In this document: positions 53,449 through 64,000 of the stretch, piece after piece
How positions within the stretch are numbered: the first letter of the stretch is position 1
Layout: each line of letters opens with the position of its first letter
Translations under genes and position numbers: made by a program
NCBI GenBank assembly: GCA_000231825.2
Contig: JH720312.1
Location: 248,001 to 312,000 of the forward strand
Length of the DNA stretch: 64,000 bases
Origin: Tetrahymena elliotti 4EA
Lineage: Eukaryota; Ciliophora; Oligohymenophorea; Hymenostomatida; Tetrahymenidae
Direction: 5' to 3'
The notes under the pieces: model-generated
The model's database searches: none
Seen by the model: the letters and a program-made list of their open reading frames with translations, nothing else
Told to the model about the DNA's origin: nothing

Positions 53449-55340
53449 ATGAAAATAGAAAAAGTTAGACCGAATTCGAATCCTGTTTTTAATTCAATTA
53501 CGCCAATAGTGTGTAATCCTAAGGATGAATTAATTGTTACTAAATAAAAAAGAGATGCAATTATTAATAGACTCTATGAAATTAACTAAGACAATCATGA
53601 TCCTATTGATTTTAAAAATATTCAAAAGATACATGAAAATCATAAAAAAACTTTAAAGAGATAAAGATCTTTGCCAAATAAGATTGTTTAAGATCAAGAT
53701 GATTAACCAGGCTTAAAATATCCCATGGATAGATCTCTTTTTGGGTTAAAAGAAACCATTTATTTTTAGATACCATCGACAATTACATTAATAGGGAGCT
53801 ATAAGTGTTTTATATGGTTTGGAGGATTCTTGTGGTTTTATTTTCTTTTGTTTGGTATAGTAACCTTAGGATTAGCTTTAAGCAATACTTAGGTAAAGTA
53901 TTTTTTTCAAAATAATAATAGTTGAAATGATTGAGTTGTTGTTGGTTTATTTCTAAAAATCAAATACTTAATACAAGCGTCAAGCAAATAAATAAATAAA
54001 TTTGAGGCTAATGTTACTTACTATTATTGAATCACTAAAAATTTCTTTAATAGTTTTTTTAACTGAGTTTTTTATCACAAAAATTGTGTAAACTAAAGTA
54101 ATTCGTAGTATTATCTAATTATAGACAAATACAGTTGTTTATATATCCAATATCTAAAAAGGATTTCCTATTTATCCAAAAATAAATAACATCAAATAAA
54201 ATAATTTTTTAAATCTTTCTCTTAAAATGAATTTAGGTAAGTTTGAGATATGATAACAATCCTAATTGTGCCAATGCCAAAAACTAGTAATGTACTATTG
54301 ATTTTGAGGTATCAGATTATCTTAAAGCTCCTGTTCACATTTATTACTCACTGGGAACATTTTATTAAAATCATTTCTAGTAAATTAAAAACATATTAAA
54401 AATTTAAACCTGCCAAAAAAACAATTTAATTATTTTTTTTACTTAAAATAAATAAGATATTAAGATAGTATTGTTTATGAGTAACTGAGAGGAGAAAATG
54501 TGGAATTTTCAGTTCTTAAAGAAAAATGTCATGGAGCTCTTTATAATTAGGATATGTTCCCATCTGGAGAAACTCCTACTTCTTTTGGGGCAAATATTTT
54601 GGATCCTTAATAAGTTGCTTTCCCATGTGGTATGGCATCTAAATATGTCTATAATGGTAATTTATCACTTGCAGAATTTAATTTAATGATAATTGTGTAT
54701 TATTGAAGATCATTTTGATGTTTTTAGTCTGGATAATAATAGTCCCCCAGATTAGACTCCTTTAGAAATAGATAAAAAGGGTATAGCTTTAAAAGTAGAT
54801 GTAGAAGAAAAGTTTGAGAGGATCCCTCATGCAGATAGAGTATGTGTAAGAGATGTTGAATAAGGTATTTACTACATATTAATTTGAGATTTAGAGAAAA
54901 TTCAATTTTTGATATTTAAAAGAGAGTTTCATGAATTGGATAAATACTCCTACTCTCCCTGAATGGAAAAAACTTTATGGAACGATTCTTACTAATATGG
55001 TAGCTGGAAAGTATAGACTTATTGTCACCAATAGTAAATTGTTTATAAAAAAGTTAGAAGAATAACTAATGAAAAAAAATAGATTTTGATGGCAGCTTGG
55101 GAACTGAGAAGAGTTTATATTTTTAAACAGCAAATTCTGTAGGTGGCAAAAATGTAGGATTTGGAATAGTATTGATAGTCACATGTATTTCTTTTAATAA
55201 TTTTATCAAGTAGTTAAAAATTAATTTAAAATAATTAATTAGCATTTATATTCTTGGTGGGAACTCTTTATTTAATTTTCCACAGCAGAAAAAATAAAGT
55301 TCAATAAGAATTCGATCCTAAAGACTTAAATTGGAATTGA
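53449..55340 (+). CDS. CDC50/LEM3 family P4-ATPase (flippase) beta subunit
   Basis: CDC50 proteins escort P4-ATPases out of the ER and support phospholipid flipping. The N-terminal exon (53449-53892) ends in the first membrane segment (FGGFLWFYFLLFGIVTLGLA). Ectodomain exons show family blocks: APVHIYYSLGTFYQNHFQQ (54322-54380), AFPCGMASKYVYN (54611-54650), KGIALKVDVEEKFERIP (54779-54830), FMNWINTPTLPEWKKLYGTI (54928-54987) and GTEKSLYFQTANSVGGKNVG (55098-55160). The last leads into the second membrane segment. A splice T|GTATTT...TTAG|CA gives LIVTSFIFLVGTLYLIF, and the tail ends DPKDLNWN before the TGA at 55338-55340. Six or so introns are required; the exons between 53893 and 54235 are not resolved. 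The N-terminal cytosolic extension of about 100 residues is longer than usual. Confidence 0.88.
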
Positions 55341-56422
55341 TAAATACTAGTTAAAAAACTAAGTTATAAAAATTAACAAAATTGATAACAAATTATTATT
55401 ATTATTACAACAATTAAATCAATATCAGATTAGTGATAATAAATTATAAAAATATAATTAAAAACTAATATAAATCAATTAGTAAACTTCTAATATATAA
55501 AATGTATGCTTTCCACTTAGATTTTCACAATTTCGATTAACTCATTCCTCAAAAATTTACTTTTTATTTTTTTAATATCCAAAAAATTTATGAATATCTT
55601 CCAAAAAAGAAAGGTTTAAATCATTAACAAATAAATAACATTATTAAAAAAAATATACTTTTGGAAGAATGATTAGAAAAAGAAAGATATATTTTAATTT
55701 TAAAATTCTATTATTATTTTATCATGAAAAGAAGTCAAAAAAAATAAAAAGTCATACTTATTTTTTAAAGTTAATCAGAAAGTTTAATTTTTAAAATTAA
55801 TTTAAGTGAATAAGTAAATTATAAATTAGTGGGTAATCAGTTCAATAGAAAAATATATTTTTTTAATTTTTTTAAATGGAGGTCAAAAAAATATGCTATT
55901 TTTTGTTTCTAGAAGGTATCTTAAATTATTGATAATGATTTAAGATAAGCTAACTATCAAAAATAGATAATGCAGAAGGAATTTAGTTTAATAATTATAA
56001 AAATATCTATTTATTTCAAGTCATACTCAGATAGAAAAAATAGTGTAAATTTTTATACTTTTTTTTAGCTATTTTTAATAATTTCCTAAATTGATGTAGG
56101 ATAATTGTTTCTTGGAAGACATCTTAAAAATAAAAAATGCAATAAAAGAATAAAAGATTATAGAATAATTAATAAATATTAGAAGAATTTATTTGGATAA
56201 TTTAAAATATATAAATTTATTGGTTTTAATAATATAGATAGATAAATATAAATATAATATTATTATTAATTTACTAGTTGTTTTTGTTAGTTATTTTATT
56301 TATTTATTTAGTTTATTGTCTTATTTTTAAATTTTATATAGTTGGAAGAGTAAGAGTATTTCAGTAGAATTATAAAACAGGCCTTTTTATTACTATAGCA
56401 TTACAAAAATTAATTATTCAAA
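55341..56422. other. Convergent intergenic region between CDC50 and MCM5
   Basis: About 1.1 kb with the 3' ends of two converging genes. No gene, RNA or repeat of note was found. Confidence 0.55.
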
Positions 56423-58855
<2,433 letters not shown>

Positions 58856-59136
58856 TTTTTTTGGGTCTTATCTTTTTAATTTACTTAATATATTTGATTC
58901 CTTTTTAATTAAAGATTATTTTCTTTCTTGAATGTTTGTTTGCTTTTTTTTAGTTGATAAATTCAAAATATTTTTAATTAATTTAAAGCAAATATTAAAA
59001 TTATAAATAATTTATAATTATTCATCTAAAGATATCCAAGCTCCTTTACTTTTGATGCATACATAGATACATTTTTATTTAATTTTTATGACTATTATCA
59101 GTTTTTAATTCTGAATATCTTTGGTGTTGAGTGTGT

Positions 59137-59204
59137 CCCACCCGCGTTTAGCGCTCGATATTCCGGCAAAATTTTTAAATATAAATTTAATCTATCTTTG
59201 CGCG
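59137..59204. promoter_or_regulatory. Candidate E2F-like binding cluster upstream of MCM5
   Basis: In otherwise CpG-poor DNA this patch carries TTTAGCGC (59147-59154), TTTTGCCGG on the minus strand (59163-59171) and TTTGCGCG (59197-59204). Each resembles, without exactly matching, the E2F/DP consensus TTTSSCGC. E2F control of MCM genes at G1/S is well established in animals and plants. The position, about 280-350 bp upstream of the MCM5 start, suits a promoter element. Binding is inferred. Confidence 0.4.
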
Positions 59205-59435
59205 TATTATTTTTCTGTTTAATTTAAGTAGAACAGATATTCATAATTATTAAATTTTGTAGATAATTTCAAATAGAAAAACTCACTATTCAAATTAATA
59301 TTTAATAAATACTAATAAAAAAAAGAAGCCTCATATTAAAAGGTTTTTTAATTTTGGTTAAAAATTAATAGCCAAGGCAAATATGGTTTATCATATTAGT
59401 GATATTCTTTATTTTTTTGAGTTGAATTTGAAAAC

Positions 59436-59521
59436 AACGAATTGTTTTAAGTTTTTTCTTGAAATAATATTGGTTTTTAAAAATTTTATACTAAACCATC
59501 TCAAATAACAAACAATTCGTT
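59436..59521. repeat. 12-bp inverted repeat with 62-bp loop
   Basis: AACGAATTGTTT (59436-59447) and its exact reverse complement AAACAATTCGTT (59510-59521) face each other. They could form a stem or two binding sites in the region between MCM5 and the OSCA-like gene. Chance cannot be excluded in AT-rich DNA, although both arms contain a CpG. Confidence 0.55.
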
Positions 59522-59810
59522 CTATTATTTACAACATTTCTGATCATTCATTATTCTAGGTAGATGACTTTAATATATATGTAAATTAATTTATTAAAAA
59601 CATAAATAGTTAGAATTAATTTCTAAAATTTTTTGATGTGAATAGTGTAAAAAATAAAAAATATTTTTTGTATTATTTAAAAGGATTAATTAAAATGATT
59701 TCATAAAAATTTGAAAAATAAAAATGAATACAGTAATTATTATCAAGTGGAAATGCTTTTTTTAATATCAAATAAATAAAAATAAATTTCTATAAAATAA
59801 AATACATTTT

Positions 59811-62800
59811 TCATTTTATTTTTTTGAATTTATTTATATCGTGAACACGTTGAATACCTTTCTTGAGTTTAACTAGCCTATTAAGAGAATCTCTTTTAGT
59901 TATGGGATTAAGTAAATCATAATTTGTTTTAAAAGAGAATTTTGCTTGTTAATATGTGATTTCTTCATCAAGATCTTCTATGTGGAAAAGGTATTAGTTT
60001 AGATCTTACATTGGTAGTATAGCATAGATTAAACCAAGCACTAGCATAATAACTGATGACCATTCAACAGTATTAAAGAGATGGATAGAGAAAGTAAAAT
60101 TACCAAGAGCAAAAAAAACTGTTATGTATTCTAAATTTTCTGTCATTTAAAGAGAGACCTCTTTTGAAAGGTTTTCTTTTACTGTACTATTTCTAAGTAT
60201 ATTATACTTATCAATGTAGTAGTAAATTACTAAATTAAACATAGAAAAAAAGTTTCCTAAAGGAATGCAAGGAGCATACAAAAATGTAAACCACATAGTT
60301 TTCATGATATCTGCATATCTTTTTCCTTAAATATATGGGTATTCTTCCATAAGCTCATTGGCTTCTTATTATGTTAAAAAGCACATCTTCTGTTTGGCTA
60401 ATTGTAGCTATTTTTTGCGTTTATTTTCTTTATAAATTTGATAAGGGTTGATAATCCAAACAAGAGGAGGAAGTATTGCATTCCAAAGGAAGACCCATGA
60501 TTCAGTATAAATAAAACCTCCTGGACCATAATAATTTTTATAGTATAAAATTTCTACAACATAAGTAATGATTGCAGAATTTAAGAACAAACCAAGAGAT
60601 AGAGAATCAGCAAAACTAATATTAAGTTTTGTTTTAGTAGACCAACGCTCAGAATCTGCTATATGATGAAAAACTTCAGCTAAAACAAACTTGTTAAACA
60701 AAACAATTATAGCAGATATTATGAAAGATAAAGATTTGATAAAGGCAAAAGTAGAGCTCTCAATTTTCCCATGCTAAATTTCTTCATAAGAATGCTCAAT
60801 TAAGTGACTCTAAAATTTAGCAATTAAAGAGATAGCTGCAAATGATAATGACATGAAACATAGCTTTACTAAAAAGCAAAAGAATCTCCAAATCATCTTA
60901 TTTTTAGTTGGTATGTGAATAAATTCCCAATCTACATCATCTGGTTCAGGAGCTTCTTCTATAAATAATTTACGTTTACCCCACATTAAATCTTTTTCAC
61001 TTGGTCTTTATTTCATACCATTATTCCACCATATTTATATTTATTCCCAATATCCACTTGTATTTTCTTTTAAGCAATCTTTTTTCATCTACTCTGAGCT
61101 AAATGAAATAAATGCTACACCAGCAAATTTATTTGGGTCGGCTTTGATTTAATCTTCAACTTCTTCTATTTCTTTTTCAATTTTTTCTATAGACTCATCA
61201 ATTTCATGCAATTTATGTTTATCGCATTTATCAAATCCTCCTTCTTTTTTTAAAAATTTTTACTTTTCTTTTACAGTTTCTGCTAATTCTTTTTCTTTTG
61301 TTATTAAATCTTGTATATCATAAATAAGATTTATACTGACAACTTCTAAAACTTTTCCAGGTACTGAGTGGTAGTTAAATATAGTGGTTAATTCTTTTTT
61401 ATAATCAATATTTTACAAACCAATAGGGATATTTTTTACCATAATAGTATAGTCTTAAGGAGTAGATAAAGAGGCATCTATCTCCATATCAATTTGTCTT
61501 TAGTTTCTTCTAAAAAACATCAAAATAACCATGATTGTAATATTCACAAAAAGATTCAAATAACTCTGAATCTTTAACAGTTCTGGTCTGTCTTTTTTAT
61601 TTGCTAAAGAAAATGTATGGAAAATATTTTTGTGGCAAATTGTTTCCTCATCTTATAATTTGTATCCTATTTTTAAAAACAAAATAAATATAAGATATAC
61701 TTTATAAATCATTTATTCTAATTTTTTTGTTGTACTTTTTTTACTCTTTTTTCTTATCAATTTTAGTTAAATTTAAAATTTAAAAATGAAAAATTTTTAA
61801 ATTCAATTTAGAAGATTTTAAATTAAATATAAAAAAATAATCAAATTACCTAATGTCTCCATTCTTTTTTTGAAAGCTGAGTCAAGCTCTTACTCATCAG
61901 CAATACAGAAATTTCCTAAGTAATTAGTAAAGAGATTGTAGCCTCCGGAAATCATAAATAAAGTAAATAGCATGAAAATACAATAAATAATAAAGTTGTA
62001 AAATAGTGGATAACCACTTCCTAAAAAATTTAGTTATTGAGGATCTATTGAAAACGGAAGCTGCTTTCTTTCAATTAAATAACCACAACAACGGCATAAT
62101 TCTTTGGAATCTTTTACGGGTCTAGCTGTAGCTCTTGACATTGCATGCTTTTTAGCAAAGACCCAGTCTGGAGGTATCATAATTGGATTGTAGTGCTTTG
62201 GATCTTATTTTTATTAGGTAATCTATTCTAAGAATAAAAGCATAGCTTCATCTTTTTGCTCCTGGTTCATTTCAGATTTTACAATTGAGTATTCATCATC
62301 TTCTTCTTCAGTTTTATTGTAAGCTAATTATTTATTTTGTTGAATTTCATCAGGCTAAGCAGCATTTAAAAAAGGCTGATAATGTTTGCTATTTCGTAGG
62401 GTGGAAGAATTCATTTCAGGTGATTTAGAAATGCTTGATTCTTGATATTTTGAAAAAGTAGTTGGTTGAATTTACTTTTTTTATGTGTTTTTAAAAATAG
62501 GGCTATCAATGCTAAATCTAGTAGCCTAAAAATTAGGTGCTTTTTTTGTTGGAATTTAGATATCTAATTTTTGAGCAAAATTTTTTGGGTTTAAATTATT
62601 ATCTATGCTCACAATGTTTTGATTCGATTACTAGTCATCTTCAATAACATTTGAGTGAATAGATGATTCTAACTAAAGAATTAAGTTTTCATTTGTCTTA
62701 TCCTAATTTTAATTATTTTCAGTTTACTCCTCTGTTTAGATTAATTTTAAAGCTATTTCTTAAGACCTCATAATATCTTATTATTATTTTTATTTATTAA

Positions 62801-63977
62801 GCTCTTCTAAATCCTATAAATTGATAAAGTGAGAGTCTTATTGCTGCTAAACTCTAGGGAATTTGATAATTTAAGAAGGTTAAAAATTGAGATTGATGGA
62901 GTCATCTTTTCTGGAATCTAATTCTTCATTTTCTTGCTAATGATTGTTTGTTCTTCTTACTTATAAATTATCTTTCTATTAATTAGCTAATTTTTCTTTA
63001 TTCTTTAAAATATTATGAATATTATTTTATTATTCGTTTTATTCATTCAAATTTTTATTAGATTATTAATCTTGATTCACCTAAATTTACTATTGCATAC
63101 CAATTTTAAAAGCTTCTTTAATATTCAAAGTCTACTTATTATTGTTAGTATTTTCTTATTAATTTAAAGGTCCAAAAGAATACTTTTATGTATTGATTGG
63201 TTATATAGGAATAGCTTATTAAATTGAGTTTTAAAAAGTGCTTTATATTGATTGCTATTAAGAATGTTGAGGATTATTTTGTGTCCCTAATGTACCAAGT
63301 TGTAGATTACTTAAAGAATTTTACTTTTAGTGTGTAGTATACTATTATGTTTAATATTCTAATACATTAGATTGCTATTTTTATATTTAACTCTACCAGT
63401 TTTATTAGTTCATGATTCTATTTTGAGAATTTATTTACTAAATTTGATTCTATGAGTTTTAAGCCATAAATTGATTTTAAGTCATAAATTAATTTTAAGT
63501 CTATTGATTTTAGTAAGGAACAAGCTAAGCAAGTTATTTTACTTTATTCTAAGGAGATGTTACTATAGAACTAAGCTATGATTATGATTAGTTAAAATTC
63601 TACTATGAATTCAGATTTGAATTGTAATATGTACCATCATAATTTTGAGATTGGCGATTATTCATTTTATTTAAAGTGCTCAATCTTAATCCACCAGGTT
63701 AATTATTACTTGAATTAAACATATTTGTATTCATTTATTATGTATGAAATAGCTATTGATTATCCTAGTGTATTGATTGATTATTACCAAACTGAAAGCC
63801 TGTATTACTAAAGGTATTATAATTCCTTTAAGTGCTTTTTAAGCTTTATAAATTAGCATTTTAGTTTGGTGAATTTAAATAATTTGTAAAATCTGTAGAA
63901 TTGAAATTAAGACCTGCATTATCACTAGTGCATTACTATTCAATACCTCTTTATTCAATTGTCTCCTAAGTCGCCAT
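59811..63977 (-). CDS. OSCA/TMEM63/CSC1-like cation channel with long Gln/Asn-rich N-terminus
   Basis: Two exons (61850-63977 and 59811-61666, intron 183 bp) join in frame to 1328 codons ending in TGA. Residues 1 to about 560 are Gln/Asn-rich with NQFM repeats near 63470-63500. A Cys-rich CRCC patch is at about residue 628, then a membrane segment (61940-62030). Exon 2 holds another membrane segment and the RRM-like cytosolic domain of the family: DYTIMVKNIP, a Lys/Glu coiled coil, AGVAFISFSSEQMKKDCL, then IEEAPEPDDVDWEFIHIP. About seven further membrane segments include MWFTFLYAPCIPLGNFFSMF and YYYIDKYNIL. OSCA/TMEM63 proteins are mechanically or osmotically gated cation channels. The start at 63977 is the first ATG visible, but the frame is open to the window edge, so translation could begin upstream. 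Confidence 0.85.
61667..61849 (-). other. Intron of the OSCA-like gene
   Basis: Donor GTAATTTGA and acceptor AAAATAG. It splits a glycine codon, and splicing yields METLG followed by YKLQDEETICH without a frame change. Confidence 0.85.
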
Positions 63978-64000
63978 ATTATCTAGCTGCTTTAACTCTT

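Larger units (their letters stand above)
58856..59810. other. MCM5 upstream region and 3' flank of the OSCA-like gene
   Basis: About 955 bp between the MCM5 start and the OSCA-like stop. It holds the unusual CpG-containing patch at 59137-59204 and an inverted repeat at 59436-59521. No gene was found. Confidence 0.6.

Noticed and set aside
54498..54686. 62-codon plus-strand frame
   Set aside because: It is out of frame with the CDC50 exon, whose conserved PCG block is in another frame.
59811..63977. Anoctamin (TMEM16) instead of OSCA/TMEM63
   Set aside because: The RRM-like cytosolic domain followed by EEAPEPDDVDW is the OSCA/CSC1 arrangement and is not found in anoctamins.

Overview
The window looks like macronuclear-type DNA of a ciliate, most likely Tetrahymena or a close relative. 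Base composition is very AT-rich. Conserved reading frames are full of in-frame TAA and TAG that fall where glutamine is acceptable, and every well-resolved gene ends in TGA (ciliate nuclear code, table 6). Introns are GT...AG, AT-rich and mostly about 40-250 nt, longer than Paramecium introns. Standard-code ORF calling therefore breaks nearly every gene into fragments. I re-read the window with TAA/TAG = Gln and found 14 protein-coding genes. I saw no tRNA, rRNA, CRISPR array, transposon or telomere.

Left part (1-23592, all minus strand): three large paralogous membrane sensors of the Tiny macrocysts (TmcB)-like family, with PAS-like domains, lie head to tail. They span <1-5174 (3' end outside the window), 6933-13115 and 16388-23592. 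An intronless Old Yellow Enzyme gene (14579-15679) sits between the second and third. A fourth family member lies on the plus strand at 39372-46266.

Middle (25114-37719, minus): two close TauE/SafE-type transporter paralogues (25114-27047 and 33233-35141) flank a cysteine-rich, furin-repeat-like receptor with about 7-8 C-terminal membrane segments (28369-32469). A syntaxin (Qa-SNARE)-like gene follows at 36188-37719.

Right part (47538-63977): a leucine-rich-repeat gene (+), an SRPK-type SR-protein kinase (-), a CDC50/LEM3 P4-ATPase beta subunit (+), the replicative helicase subunit MCM5 (-), and an OSCA/TMEM63/CSC1-like channel (-) with a very long Gln/Asn-rich N-terminus.

There are no operons. 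Several genes concern membrane sensing and traffic (TmcB/PAS proteins, the Cys-rich receptor, the OSCA-like channel, the syntaxin, the CDC50 flippase subunit), but only the TmcB and TauE groups are linked by sequence, as local duplications. The most unusual items are the four TmcB-like paralogues with a conserved His/Cys cluster, the Q/N-rich OSCA-like channel, the TauE pair around a receptor gene, and a CpG-containing, E2F-like element upstream of MCM5.
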